The notes: a model not told the origin generated them from the sequence alone. Shown: positions 9,710 to 19,164, counted from the first letter of the stretch. The stretch is 50,606 bases of DNA from Caldilineaceae bacterium (GCA_022821585.1 JAJEDI010000102.1:1-50606); one strand, 5' to 3'. Numbers and translations: made by a program.

Positions 9710-10731
9710 TTTTGGTAGGCGTCACTCCCTTCATGCAGGAAACAGGCTACAAAGTGGTTCGGCTCGACTTCAAGGAGTCGCGGCGTCGTCAGTTCACAGC
9801 GGCCGGCCATAAAGGAAGCGCATCGGGGGTGAAAGGAACATCCGCTTGGCGCATTGACGGGACTGGGCGGTTCGCCCGGGAGGCTGGGCCGCTGGTGCAG
9901 CCGGTTGGCCGGGTCCGGTTCAGGCACCGCGGCGATGAGAGCCTGGGTATAGGGGTGCATAGGATTGCGCACCACATCTGCCGCCTCGCCCATCTCGACG
10001 ACGCAGCCCAAATACATGACGACGATCCGCTGGGCAAAATAGCGGGCCGTGGCGATATCGTGGGTGATGTACAGGAAAGCGATGTTGAACCGTTCCTGCA
10101 GCTCGCGCAGTAGTGCCAGCAACTCTGCCCGGCTGGACGCGTCAACCATTGAGACCGGCTCGTCGGCGACGATGAATTGCGGCTGAAGGACGAGTGCGCG
10201 TGCGATGCTCAGCCGCTGTCGTTGACCACCGGACAGCAGGTCGGGGTACTTGCCTGCGATCTCCTGGGCCGGGCGCAGACGTACATCGTGCAGGGCCTGA
10301 AACACTCGCTCTCGCCGCTCGCTGTCGCTGCCGATACCGTGAATCACCAAGGGTTCGGCCACGCTCTCATAGGCCGTCATGTACGGATCTATACTTGCGA
10401 ACGGATCCTGAAAAATGGCGGCAGACCGGCGGCGGAACGCTTTTTGTTCTTTCTGCGATAAGGCGGTTATTTCTGTATTGTCAAAGCTGACATGGCCTTC
10501 CGTAACCCTGATCAGGCCCAACGCCGCCCGTCCCAAGGTGGTCTTACCGCTGCCGGATTCACCTACGACAGCGACGACCTCACCTGCCCCGATGTCCAGC
10601 GTCACGCCGTCTACGGCATGGACCGACTCGCTGCCAAAGAGACCTTTGCGAACAGTGAAATGCACTTTGACATCGTGGAGTTGGACCAGCGGCTGGGACG
10701 AAGGCCTTTGGGGAAAGGTTTCCATTGCCAT
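9706..10731 (-). CDS. Peptide-type ABC transporter ATP-binding protein (DppF/OppF family)
   Basis: Second ATPase of the importer, 341 aa from the ATG chosen. Walker A GESGSGKTT, signature LLSGGQRQR and Walker B FIVADEPVS are all present, and the C-terminal oligopeptide extension contains CSFHPRC. The frame stays open upstream to a TTG at 10791, but family homology begins at PLVQLHDVKVHF, so ATG 10731 or 10725 is more likely; neither has a strong Shine-Dalgarno sequence. It is the promoter-proximal gene of the cluster, separated from the rest by a 220-bp gap, and probably pairs with the ATPase at 567-1532. Confidence 0.9.
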   Translation of the reverse strand: MAMETFPQRPSSQPLVQLHDVKVHFTVRKGLFGSESVHAVDGVTLDIGAGEVVAVVGESGSGKTTLGRAALGLIRVTEGHVSFDNTEITALSQKEQKAFRRRSAAIFQDPFASIDPYMTAYESVAEPLVIHGIGSDSERRERVFQALHDVRLRPAQEIAGKYPDLLSGGQRQRLSIARALVLQPQFIVADEPVSMVDASSRAELLALLRELQERFNIAFLYITHDIATARYFAQRIVVMYLGCVVEMGEAADVVRNPMHPYTQALIAAVPEPDPANRLHQRPSLPGEPPSPVNAPSGCSFHPRCASFMAGRCELTTPRLLEVEPNHFVACFLHEGSDAYQN

Positions 10732-10925
10732 ATTCAACAGAAATATTGGCCATGATGCGACATGTCCTTGAGTATACTCATCCGCTGTCAAGTGCGCAAA
10801 GATACGGGCAGCATCCGGTCTGCAAGACGTCTTGCCCTGATGAGTGAGTGAAGAGGAGTCGGGAGCGAGAACAGGTTCTCATTGCTCACGTTTTCGTATC
10901 CCCTCCTCAGATGGGAGGATCCCCG

Positions 10926-13166
10926 ATGAACGACCACGATCGAACGCCGCGATACGCAGCGGTTCTCCTGCCGTTGGCCGTGCTTGCCCTCATTCTGGCA
11001 GCCTGCCAACCGCCGTCCAGTCAACCCAGGGCGGCGTCACGAACAGCGCCTGCGGCCTCGACGCCCACACATACGCCGACGCCTATCGTCATTCCCACGC
11101 AATCGCCGGGTCCGACGCCTACTGCTACGCCCGAGCCGCTGGCCGAGCCTGATCGAGACCTGGCGGAGTCATTGAGCGTCAAGGGGAAGTCGCTGTTTGG
11201 CACCAGCGACCTGACCGGCGCCGAAGCGGCCTATATCGATGCGATTGCCGCCGACCCCAGTTATCTGCCCGCGCATCTGGGTCTGACCGATGTCTACCTC
11301 TACCAGTCGCAGTACTGGCAGCAGGCGCTGCAATCGGCCGAGAACGCGACGTCACTGGCGCCGGAGGACAGCACCGCCATCGCATACCTGGCGTGGGCAA
11401 AGCAGGGGGCTCACCATTTTGACGAGGCGAAGGAGTTGGGTCTGCGAGCGGTGGAGTTGGACGACGAAAACCCGACCGCACACACGGCCCTGGCAGACAT
11501 CCTCGTCAGCATGTATGAGGTCGACAGGGCCTATGAACACGCCCAGACCGCGGTGCGACTGAATCCGGATTCGGCGGCAGGATGGGCGACGCTGGGATCG
11601 ATCGTGTTCCAGATGCACGATTGGGACAAGGCGGGAGAGGCGTACGAACGCGCACTGGAGTTGGAGCCGGATTTCTTCGCGTGGCATATCATCAACGCCC
11701 GCCATGAGTTTAACGTGTATGGCGATATCTATGCGGCGCGGTCGATTGCGAAACGCGCGATTGAGCTTGTGGCGAACCATGCCTCGACTCTCTTCTTTGA
11801 GGCCGACATGGCGGCAGAGGAAGGCGACTGGGAGACGAGTGAGGCGAAGTGTATGCAGACGATCGCGCTGGACCAGCCGCATACGCCGTTCCCGGATGCA
11901 TACAGCTGCATGGCGCTGATGTTGCTGCAGCAGGAACGGAATGCGGAGACGGCAGCGTATCAGACGCTTGCGGAGGAGCGGGCTACGGTGCACCGGCGGG
12001 ATGTGACTCTGATCCGAATGCGACTACTCAACGATCAGGACCTGTGCTCCGACTCGCGGGCGCTGGCCGAGGACTGGCTGGAAGCGCGGCCCTACAGCAT
12101 TTCGGCGATGCGGATGGTAGGCGTGAGCTATCTCTGTGAACGAGACTTCGCAACGGCAGCCACTTATTTCCGAAAAACGCTGGACGCGCTGCCGCAGTCG
12201 GTGAGCGATGCGCGGTTGCTGGCAATCGCCTATGCCCGCGACGGAAAGGCGCTGGAAGCGCGGAGCGCCTTGAATGAAGTCCGCGCCTTTTCGATCGATG
12301 ATCCACTCTATTACCAGGCCCTGTATGAGACACATCTGATGCTGGGCGAGGTGGAAGAGGCGGTGGTCGCGGCCCAGCGGTGGGACGTGCTGCGGCCGGA
12401 GAGCCTGGACGCGCGCGAGAGTCTGGCCTTTGTGCAGCTGTATGAAGGCAATGTAGAGGCGGCGCAGAGTATTGCCCTGGACGCGTTGGAACGGGGCGCA
12501 CGCACCTCCACGGTGCTGGCCGTGCTGGGCGAGACCTACACGCGCATGGGTGAATTCGATAAAGCGCAGCCGCTGTTGGAAGAGGCGCTTGAACTGAACG
12601 GCGACCACATCGTGGCGCGTCAGGCGCTGGCGTTGCTGTTCCTCGCGCAGGTACGATGCCAGGAGGCGGAACCACACCTGAACTGGCTGATCGATGAGGC
12701 CGAAGAGGAGGAAGATAAGGAAGATCTGGCGGTCGTGTTGAAGCGCTGCCGGGATAGAGCGGCGCAGCCTACGCCGGACCCATCGATGCGGCTTGAAAAC
12801 GATGAGGCCATTTCCACCGCGGTGGCGATACTGCAGGAGGCGGACGTAGAGATCCGCTATCTGGACGTGGAGGAAAATGAGGAGGGGCAGCGGACGCTGG
12901 TCGTGGCCTATGCCGTCGATTTAGCGGTTGACGGAGAGGAATACGCCGACCTGGAGCGTCAACTGATCTTTGAACTGGCCCGTATCCTGCCCCGTATGAC
13001 CTCCGAACCGGACGGCCTTGTGGTCGTCGCCGGCACCTTCAACAGGACAACCTCCGCGACCTTGGTGGCAACGAGGGCGGCGGAGGTGTGGCTCCAGGGT
13101 CAACTGACCGACGAGGAATTTGAAAACACCTGGCGACGCCAGGTGGTAGAAGCCTCTGACGAGTAG
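10926..13166 (+). CDS. TPR-repeat lipoprotein
   Basis: 746 aa. The start chosen is the ATG preceded by GGGAGG; it opens directly onto a signal peptide with lipobox LAAC (about residues 25-28), giving a membrane-anchored extracytoplasmic lipoprotein. A Thr/Pro-rich linker follows (to about residue 70). Then come many TPR-like helical pairs to about residue 600 (for example AAYIDAIAADPSYLPAHLGL and AYERALELEPDF). The last ~150 residues form a distinct alpha/beta region without a name I recognise. TPR arrays bind partner proteins; the partner is unknown. It is transcribed divergently from the peptide importer and ends at a strong bidirectional hairpin. Confidence 0.85.
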   Translation: MNDHDRTPRYAAVLLPLAVLALILAACQPPSSQPRAASRTAPAASTPTHTPTPIVIPTQSPGPTPTATPEPLAEPDRDLAESLSVKGKSLFGTSDLTGAEAAYIDAIAADPSYLPAHLGLTDVYLYQSQYWQQALQSAENATSLAPEDSTAIAYLAWAKQGAHHFDEAKELGLRAVELDDENPTAHTALADILVSMYEVDRAYEHAQTAVRLNPDSAAGWATLGSIVFQMHDWDKAGEAYERALELEPDFFAWHIINARHEFNVYGDIYAARSIAKRAIELVANHASTLFFEADMAAEEGDWETSEAKCMQTIALDQPHTPFPDAYSCMALMLLQQERNAETAAYQTLAEERATVHRRDVTLIRMRLLNDQDLCSDSRALAEDWLEARPYSISAMRMVGVSYLCERDFATAATYFRKTLDALPQSVSDARLLAIAYARDGKALEARSALNEVRAFSIDDPLYYQALYETHLMLGEVEEAVVAAQRWDVLRPESLDARESLAFVQLYEGNVEAAQSIALDALERGARTSTVLAVLGETYTRMGEFDKAQPLLEEALELNGDHIVARQALALLFLAQVRCQEAEPHLNWLIDEAEEEEDKEDLAVVLKRCRDRAAQPTPDPSMRLENDEAISTAVAILQEADVEIRYLDVEENEEGQRTLVVAYAVDLAVDGEEYADLERQLIFELARILPRMTSEPDGLVVVAGTFNRTTSATLVATRAAEVWLQGQLTDEEFENTWRRQVVEASDE

Positions 13167-13171
13167 TTTCA

Positions 13172-13200
13172 ATGGCTGGTTGCCGGCGGCAACCAGCCAT
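13172..13200. terminator. Bidirectional hairpin between convergent genes
   Basis: A perfect 14-bp inverted repeat, atggctggttgccg / cggcaaccagccat, with a minimal loop, directly after the TPR gene stop and facing the convergent aldolase gene. There is no long T-run on either side, so it may be a terminator or an mRNA-end stabiliser. Confidence 0.6.
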
Positions 13201-13252
13201 CAATCACTCCCTTAAAGCAGTTACTGATTACCCCGGTCTTTGACCACCGCAA

Positions 13253-14146
13253 CTACTGACCACTGCAATCCAGGCCGAGGGCTACGACCTTGTCGGCCAG
13301 TTTGGCATGCTCCTCGGCGGTAAGGGGCTCGCCCGGCGGGCGCGGGTCGCCGCAGTCGATGCCGAGGCGTTGACCGAGTACGGCCTTGATGGCGCCGTGG
13401 AATTTGAAGGGCACGCTCAGCGCTTCGGCGGCGGAGGATGCTTTCTCCTGGGCCTTGCTGGCTGCCGGGATGTCGCCGGCCTCGTAGGCGCGCCAGATGG
13501 CGACCCAGAGTTCGGGGGCCATGTTGGGCGGGCCGTCGACACAGCCGGTGGCGCCGATCAGAAGCGCAGGCAGAAAGAGGCGAGAGTTCCCGATCAGGCA
13601 GGATAGACCCATTTCGGCAAAGGTCTTGACGTAGGGAATGTAGGGCGCGGAATGTTTGAGCCCGGCCAGTTGGGGGACGCGCTCCTGGATCTTGGCCATG
13701 AGATCGGGCGTGATTTCGACTCCGGTGGCGCTGGGGAGGTTGTAGACAAAGAACGGGAGGTCGGCGGCGGCCGCGACGACGCGATAGTGTTCGACGATGC
13801 CTCTGTCGCTCTGGCCATAGAAGAAGGGCGGGACGCAGCAGATGGCTTCGCAGCCGGCCTTGGCCGCGTGTTCGGCGAGGCGGGCGGAGCGGACGGTGGT
13901 GGGTGCGCCGACATGCATGATGTTGGCAATGCGCCCCTGGTTCTGGTCGGATGCGATCTCGGCGATGCGGCAGTTTTCGGCGTCGTCCAGGAGGACGCTT
14001 TCCCCCGTGCCGCCGGCCACCCAGAAACCGTGTACGCCGGCCTGGATGTTGAACTCCATTACCTGGCGAAAGGCGTCCTCGTTGAGGCGCCCATCCGCGG
14101 TCATCGGCGTGATGATGGCCGGAAAAATTCCATTGAAGCTTTTCAT
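13253..14146 (-). CDS. Dihydrodipicolinate synthase / N-acetylneuraminate lyase family protein
   Basis: 297 aa, the usual family length, cytosolic TIM barrel forming a Schiff base with a 2-oxo acid. Visible hallmarks: N-terminal FPAIITPM, the GGTGES turn at about residues 46-51, the tyrosine motif VYNLPSATG at about 136-144, and the Schiff-base lysine in AGLKHSAPY at about 163. The family covers DapA, NanA, 4-hydroxy-2-oxoglutarate aldolase and sugar-acid dehydratases, and the sequence alone does not decide. Neighbouring enolase-superfamily and P-loop genes argue for sugar-acid or amino-acid catabolism rather than lysine synthesis (inference). Weak Shine-Dalgarno (AGAGAG) before the ATG. It is the last gene of a three-gene minus-strand group. 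Confidence 0.88.
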   Translation of the reverse strand: MKSFNGIFPAIITPMTADGRLNEDAFRQVMEFNIQAGVHGFWVAGGTGESVLLDDAENCRIAEIASDQNQGRIANIMHVGAPTTVRSARLAEHAAKAGCEAICCVPPFFYGQSDRGIVEHYRVVAAAADLPFFVYNLPSATGVEITPDLMAKIQERVPQLAGLKHSAPYIPYVKTFAEMGLSCLIGNSRLFLPALLIGATGCVDGPPNMAPELWVAIWRAYEAGDIPAASKAQEKASSAAEALSVPFKFHGAIKAVLGQRLGIDCGDPRPPGEPLTAEEHAKLADKVVALGLDCSGQ

Positions 14147-14275
14147 GTGACACTCTCTTGTGGCTGTGACGGAGTCTTGGCGCCGTCATTATCTCATGGA
14201 TGGGTATAGGTGTCGACAACGAAGAGACGACCCGGCGCGGATTGGCGGCGGGGAGGGCGCTGACCTGCCTGGCGC

Positions 14276-15403
14276 TTACGGCTTCTCCGTCAGCCGCGCG
14301 TCCCGCAGCCGATCCATGTCAATCTCTACCTGGGCCAGGGCGCCCACATCGAGGTAACCGTCACGAAGCGCGAGCGGCCGGGGCAGCAGGTCCTCCTGCA
14401 GCTTGAGGAAAAAGCTCAACTCGCACGGCAGGTCGATCCCGGGCCTGGCGGCAAACAGGGCGGCCAGCACCGTCCCCCAGCCGGTGCTGGCCTGGGAACC
14501 GACCATCACCGCCTTGCCGCCAACCAGGGCCTGGTTCAGCATCAGCGCCGATTCGGTGAACCCCGTGCGCGCCGTCTTGATGTTGAGAATGTGAAAGGTG
14601 TCCATGCTCAACTCCCGACGCAGGTCGCGGGCGCTGAACACGCTGTCATCGGCGATGAGCTGGGGGAGGGCAGAGTCGCCGGCGCGCGCACAGGCCTTGC
14701 GCACCGCGGCGCGGGCCAGAATCAACTCCACCGGCAGCGGCTCCTCGCAGTAGAGCACGTTGAGCTCGGCCATCTTTTCCAGGCGCTGGCGCACGTTCTG
14801 CGGCTGGAAGCACTCATTGGCGTCAACGTACAGATCGACCTGCTCCCGGAACTGCTCCCGCAAGAGACGCAGTCGTTGCAGGTCGGTGCTCCAGTCCTGA
14901 CCGACCTTCACCTTCAGCACACGCACGCCCTGCGCCACGACCCGCTCGGCCTCGGCCAGGCTGTCATCGAGTTCGCCCAGGCCCAGAATATAGCTCACGC
15001 GCACCTGAGCACTGCTGGCGCCCAGGTGGTCGTAGAGAGTGCGGTTGCGGCTGTTGGCGAGGGCGTGGTGGAGGGCCATATCGAGGGCGCCGCGGGCGGT
15101 CTGGTTGTTCTTGACTGTCTGCAGGCGTGCGTAGAGCTTCGACAGTGTGGAGTCGTCGAGCATCTCGCCCTTGAGGCGGGGCGCCAGCTCCTGGCGGACG
15201 ACACTGCAGATGCTGGACACGGTCTCTCCGTAGATCGTGGGCCGGGGCGGCGCTTCGCCCCAGCCTACGGCGCCGTCGCTCAGCTGCACCTGGATCAGGA
15301 CGTGGTTGGCCTCCTGCATTTCGCTGGCCGCGCCCCAGCGCAGCGGTTCCCGCAGTGGAAGGCGAAATGGAATCGGTACGATGGCTTCGATGGTGGTAGG
15401 CAT
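14276..15403 (-). CDS. Enolase-superfamily enzyme (mandelate racemase/muconate lactonizing type)
   Basis: 375 aa, cytosolic. The N-terminal capping domain (to about residue 125) is followed by a modified TIM barrel with the muconate-lactonizing subgroup pattern: the KVK motif in VLKVKVGQDW, metal ligands in YVDANECF, YCEEPL and IADDSVF, and the second catalytic lysine in NIKTARTGF. Such enzymes abstract a proton alpha to a carboxylate; candidates are dipeptide epimerase, o-succinylbenzoate synthase-like or cycloisomerase. Given a peptide importer nearby, a dipeptide epimerase-like role is possible, but a sugar-acid role with the downstream aldolase is just as likely. It starts 14 bp after the P-loop gene stop, suggesting one transcript. 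Confidence 0.85.
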   Translation of the reverse strand: MPTTIEAIVPIPFRLPLREPLRWGAASEMQEANHVLIQVQLSDGAVGWGEAPPRPTIYGETVSSICSVVRQELAPRLKGEMLDDSTLSKLYARLQTVKNNQTARGALDMALHHALANSRNRTLYDHLGASSAQVRVSYILGLGELDDSLAEAERVVAQGVRVLKVKVGQDWSTDLQRLRLLREQFREQVDLYVDANECFQPQNVRQRLEKMAELNVLYCEEPLPVELILARAAVRKACARAGDSALPQLIADDSVFSARDLRRELSMDTFHILNIKTARTGFTESALMLNQALVGGKAVMVGSQASTGWGTVLAALFAARPGIDLPCELSFFLKLQEDLLPRPLALRDGYLDVGALAQVEIDMDRLRDARLTEKP

Positions 15404-15417
15404 GGAAAGTCCGACAG

Positions 15418-16227
15418 TCAGCTGGCCGCGAGCCGCTCCAGTTTGGCGGCCACCTCGTCAGGGGCGTGGGTGGTGGTATCGACGACGACGGTGCGCTCGG
15501 GCGCGGCGGCGCGCAGGATCTCGACGGCGGCATGCGGATCGTAATTGCGGCGTTCGGCAGCGACGATGGCGATCCTGGCCGCGAGTTCGGCGCCATCCAC
15601 TTGGCCACGACTTACCAGCGCAGACAGGTGGTCCTGCTCATCGCGTGTGAAGAGGTCGCGCCCCTCGGCCATCTCCCCCCAGCAGAAACGGCCGGCGGTG
15701 TTTTCACCCACCTGATCGAAGGCGTCCTGGCGCTGCACCAGTCTCTCCACACGCACGACATCCGGCGCGTTGAGGACGGCGAAGCGGGCCAGGGGGAGGC
15801 TCTGCGCGGCATAGGTGACTTCGTCCGCGCCCCGCAGCCCGTCGAAAACGTTCAAGGCGCCGCTGCCGGACGCAGCCGCTAGCTTCTGCAGCACCAGCCG
15901 GCTGAACGCGTGCGCCAGCCCACCGGGATACCGCTGCCGGTAGCGCCCCGTGTAGTCAAAGCGTCGCCGCCGGTCCGTCACCATGGCGGGCGGGTCACCG
16001 TCCCAACCCTGAACCGTGGGAATGACCAGCAGGTCGGCCAGCTTGCGCCTGTTGGGCAGGAGCGAGATGCCGCCGATGCGTGTGCGGAGGGCATCGACAG
16101 TTGTGCTTTTGCCGACACCGGTCACGCCGACGAGAATCAGCACCGGCATGTCGACGATGGCGACCCAGCCGGTGGGCGGACTGCCAACGCCGAGACCGTC
16201 TGCCAGTGGTTCAAATTCAACGCTCAT
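15418..16227 (-). CDS. P-loop NTPase/kinase-like protein of unknown function
   Basis: 269 aa, soluble. A clear Walker A motif GVTGVGKSTT lies at about residues 34-43, after the beta strand VLILV; the sequence after it (for example LLPNRRKLADLLVIP) resembles small nucleotide-kinase folds more than ABC or AAA+ proteins. I recognise no named family. The first 26 residues before the P-loop strand look nonessential, so an internal ATG at about residue 27 is an alternative start. It is the first gene of a probable operon with the enolase-superfamily and aldolase genes, so it may activate a substrate or couple to that pathway; this is inference. Confidence 0.72.
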   Translation of the reverse strand: MSVEFEPLADGLGVGSPPTGWVAIVDMPVLILVGVTGVGKSTTVDALRTRIGGISLLPNRRKLADLLVIPTVQGWDGDPPAMVTDRRRRFDYTGRYRQRYPGGLAHAFSRLVLQKLAAASGSGALNVFDGLRGADEVTYAAQSLPLARFAVLNAPDVVRVERLVQRQDAFDQVGENTAGRFCWGEMAEGRDLFTRDEQDHLSALVSRGQVDGAELAARIAIVAAERRNYDPHAAVEILRAAAPERTVVVDTTTHAPDEVAAKLERLAAS

Positions 16228-16488
16228 CCGGATCTCGCGTTCTGGATATACCTGTGGTCAGTCACCGCGATTCGCACAGCAGTGGCACATGAAGCAACAT
16301 TATACGCCTCCTGTAAAGCCGGTGGCAACTGATAGCCGCTTTGGGTGCATCGCAGAATTGGGGTGGGAACAGTCTGGCAGGGAATCCAAGCCAGCGGTGG
16401 CTGGAATCGTTTACCGGCTCCTGGAGAGACGGAGGGCAGCCGCCAGGCTGGGACTTATCGCGGGATCCGTCAGTTGGAGGGTGTGCGA

Positions 16489-16693
16489 GGGCAGGCACAG
16501 GGCCGGCACCTACAGGAATTTGATGGGACTGTAGGGGCCTGGGTCGAAGAAATTCGCTCGACTGGGCACCTGTCACGAATACCGGCACACGGTCGACTAG
16601 GCATGTTGTTGACCGGGGGCGTTGCGGGGGCGGAGCCCCCCCACCAGGGAGGCCGCGTGCGGCCGACCGCCCGGAATTGCAGTGGTCAGTGGT
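16489..16693 (+). repeat. Dispersed intergenic repeat, copy A
   Basis: About 205 bp matching copy B at 43992-44209 along its length, with shared blocks 'gcaggcaca', 'aatttgatggga', 'ggcatgttgt', 'ggggcgttgcgggggcggag' and 'gaccgccc'. It contains a GC hairpin (gggggc gga gccccc) and ends with two and a half CAGTGGT heptamers. No coding capacity is apparent. Confidence 0.75.
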
Positions 16694-16876
16694 AAGTGAT
16701 CAGCGGTCGGATAGGGCACTACCTCTGACTCAGAGTTGTGCGCGAGATGGCTGCGGCTCTGCTGCCAGCGGAGGCATAGGAAAGTTCGCCCCCATTTTGG
16801 GAGGCACCCGCCGCATTGGACAGTGGTGAATGGCCTTCACAGAACATCCAAACCGACGCCCGGAATGCGGGCTGTG

Positions 16877-16885
16877 TGCTATAAT
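16877..16885 (+). promoter_or_regulatory. Extended -10 promoter for the secreted nuclease gene
   Basis: TGC-TATAAT at 16877-16885, about 65 bases before the chosen start codon; no convincing -35 box, as allowed for extended -10 promoters. Confidence 0.45.
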
Positions 16886-16948
16886 ATGTGTTCAATATTC
16901 AGCGAAAGGTTCCTCCGGCGATTCGACTTGCCCCACACAAGAAATGGC

Positions 16949-19126
16949 ATGAATTTTCAATTGTCTTCGCGGCGGCCGCTGATCATCCGAATACTGCTGG
17001 TGAGCGCGCTGTGCCTGGCTGTCCGTCCGGCGGCTGCTGCTCCCGCGCCCTCTGAATTGCCGGAGGATTTGACACCGATCTACCTCATACAGGGCGATGG
17101 TTCGAGTACGCCCTTGTCGCAGAAACGCGTCTCAACTTTCGGACTGGTGAGCGGAGTGCAGTCGAACGGATTTTACCTGCAGGACCCGACCGGGGACGGT
17201 ATCCCGCTGACCAGCGACGGCATCTTCGTCTACACCTCCTCTGCTCCCAAGGTAAATGCGGGCGAATGCATCCTCGTTGGCCGCGCCGAAGCGACCGAAT
17301 ACTACGAAAAGACAGAGCTGACCACGCCGCGCTCGCTGAAGACGCTACCCATGGATTTGTGCGGCGATGGCTCGTTGCCGGCGGCGCGGGCACCCCTGCC
17401 CAGACCCAATGTCGAGCCGGAGTCATTGCTGGAGCGGTTCGAAGGTATGCTCGTCGCGTTCGAAGAGCTGCAGGGCGTCGTCCAGGGGCCGACCAAGCGG
17501 TTCAGCAACGGCAACGTTGAGATCGCGCTCATAGCAGAGCAGACTCTGCCCTTCGTGCAAGGCGGGCGGGTCTTCCAGTCCAACCCCGACGATGCCGCCG
17601 GGCTGATCTTCCTGGGCAACGGGCTGGGTGCGGAGTTGCCGGCGGCAGCCTGGGGAGACCGCGTGCAGGTACGCGCGGCCGAGCCGGGAAAGCCCGTACT
17701 GGCGGTTATCGACTACAGTTTCGGAAAATATCTGCTGCTGCTGCTGCCAGGACAGAAGGTCGAGGTTCTCTCCCGGCACGGGTCGAAGGAGCAGACGGCC
17801 CAGCCGGACGCCGGCGCCTTCCGGGTCTGCTCTTTCAACGTGTTGGGGCTGGGTCGGGGTCAGGACCAGCTGCGAAACGCGGCCGATTACGAGGCTGCCC
17901 TGCGCCAGCGTGCGGAGGCCATCGCCAGCGGCCTGCAGAACTGTGAAATCGTCGGTCTGCAGGAGACCGGCAAGCCTGAAGACACCGAAAACCTGGCGAG
18001 AGTTCTGACTGAAATCAGCGGGCTGGACTACAGCGCTATCGCATTTGCCGGCCCCGGAACCGCCAGTCCCGCTTTCCCGCTGACGAACAGCCTGCTTGTA
18101 CGCGACGACCGGGTGACAGTTCTCAACGCCGAGAACGTGCAGGCATGCACACGCTTCAGTTTCAGTGTGCGGCTGGTTCCCGGGCAGTGCCCGGCGCGGC
18201 TGCTGCCGCTTTTCAGCCGGCCGCCGCTGGTCGCGGATCTGCTCGTGAGCGGCCCCTGGGGAGAGGACTACCCGCTGACGGTCGTGGTCAATCACTGGCG
18301 CAGCAAGCGCGGCGATGAGTCGGTGAACGTGGTGCACCGGACATTGCAGGCCGAGCACGTGGCCTCGATCGTGCAAGCCCGTGTGGATACAGACCCCGAC
18401 GCGCACGTCGTCGTGCTAGGCGACCTGAATGATTTCGAGATGAGCAAGCCGGTGGAGACCCTGCGATATGGCCCACAACCCACTGAAGGCGCGCGCGAGC
18501 CGGGGCACGTTCTGCTCTGGCATGCCTTTGACGCGCTGTCGCCGCAGGACCGCTACACCTATATCTTCAACGGGGGCAGTCAGACGCTGGATCATCTGCT
18601 GCTGACGCCGGGCATGATGTCCGATTTCGGTGGGATGGATATCGCGCATATCAACGCCGACTACCCCATTGCGCAGCCCGGCGGCACGGAGGGCATTCCC
18701 GGCCTCGCCCCCGAATACGGCTCCAGCGACCATGATCCCCTGGTGTTGACGGTGCGGCCCGGGGGCGGCGCCTGGATCGCCGGCAACGCGCAGATTCCCG
18801 ACATGCCGGTTGAACTCGCAGACAGCGGCGGCACAGTGATCGCCCGGACGCAGAGCGATGCCCTCGGCGAGTTCCGCTTTTTCGATTTGCGCCCCGGTGC
18901 GTACAGTCTGCATTTTGAACTGCCCGCGCACGTCACGCTGCTGCCGGCGGAGGACTCCGATGGCTCTTCGGAAGCGGTGTTACCGGTAGAGGTCGAGACG
19001 GGCCGGGCAACGGTCGTCGAACTTTCGGCGCGCGATCGGCGCGCCGAAGCCGGCGCCGCCAGTGCGGTTTTTAGCATATACTATGGATCTGAATCCGCAG
19101 AGCAGGCGAGGACTTCAGATCCCTGA
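16949..19126 (+). CDS. Secreted endonuclease/exonuclease/phosphatase-family protein with SdrD/Cna-B-like C-terminal domain
   Basis: 725 aa from the chosen ATG, which opens a signal peptide (hydrophobic core about residues 13-30, PAAAAPAP). Residues about 45-290 resemble the OB-fold-like N-terminal part of extracellular nucleases (ExeM/NucH type). The EEP catalytic domain follows: FRVCSFNVLGLG, EIVGLQETG (metal-binding Glu), VVVNHWRSK, VVVLGDLNDF (catalytic Asp/Asn) and GSSDHDPLVL (catalytic His). The C-terminal ~110 residues are a carboxypeptidase-regulatory/SdrD-like beta domain (GEFRFFDLRPGAYSLHF). No membrane anchor is seen, so it is probably released or wall-associated. Likely role: extracellular DNA degradation for nutrient supply. 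The open frame extends upstream without homology. Confidence 0.85.
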   Translation: MNFQLSSRRPLIIRILLVSALCLAVRPAAAAPAPSELPEDLTPIYLIQGDGSSTPLSQKRVSTFGLVSGVQSNGFYLQDPTGDGIPLTSDGIFVYTSSAPKVNAGECILVGRAEATEYYEKTELTTPRSLKTLPMDLCGDGSLPAARAPLPRPNVEPESLLERFEGMLVAFEELQGVVQGPTKRFSNGNVEIALIAEQTLPFVQGGRVFQSNPDDAAGLIFLGNGLGAELPAAAWGDRVQVRAAEPGKPVLAVIDYSFGKYLLLLLPGQKVEVLSRHGSKEQTAQPDAGAFRVCSFNVLGLGRGQDQLRNAADYEAALRQRAEAIASGLQNCEIVGLQETGKPEDTENLARVLTEISGLDYSAIAFAGPGTASPAFPLTNSLLVRDDRVTVLNAENVQACTRFSFSVRLVPGQCPARLLPLFSRPPLVADLLVSGPWGEDYPLTVVVNHWRSKRGDESVNVVHRTLQAEHVASIVQARVDTDPDAHVVVLGDLNDFEMSKPVETLRYGPQPTEGAREPGHVLLWHAFDALSPQDRYTYIFNGGSQTLDHLLLTPGMMSDFGGMDIAHINADYPIAQPGGTEGIPGLAPEYGSSDHDPLVLTVRPGGGAWIAGNAQIPDMPVELADSGGTVIARTQSDALGEFRFFDLRPGAYSLHFELPAHVTLLPAEDSDGSSEAVLPVEVETGRATVVELSARDRRAEAGAASAVFSIYYGSESAEQARTSDP

Positions 19127-19132
19127 TAGGAA

Positions 19133-19164
19133 ACTGTTTGCGGGCAGACGTGCCCGCAAACAGT
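19133..19164 (+). terminator. Strong hairpin after the nuclease gene
   Basis: Perfect 14-bp stem actgtttgcgggca / tgcccgcaaacagt with a GACG loop, seven bases after the stop codon. No T-run follows. Confidence 0.6.

Larger units (their letters stand above)
16228..16948. other. Gene-free interval with dispersed repeat and promoter
   Basis: About 720 bp without a credible gene. It holds one copy of a dispersed repeat (16489-16693), with a further match to the other copy's left part around 16340-16370, separated by about 120 bp of unrelated sequence. An extended -10 promoter for the downstream nuclease gene is at 16877-16885. Short open frames here look like artefacts of the repeat. Confidence 0.6.

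Noticed and set aside
16262..16695. Short open frames on both strands around 16.3-16.7 kb
   Set aside because: They coincide with the dispersed repeat, and similar frames arise at its other copy at 43.9-44.1 kb, so they are repeat artefacts.
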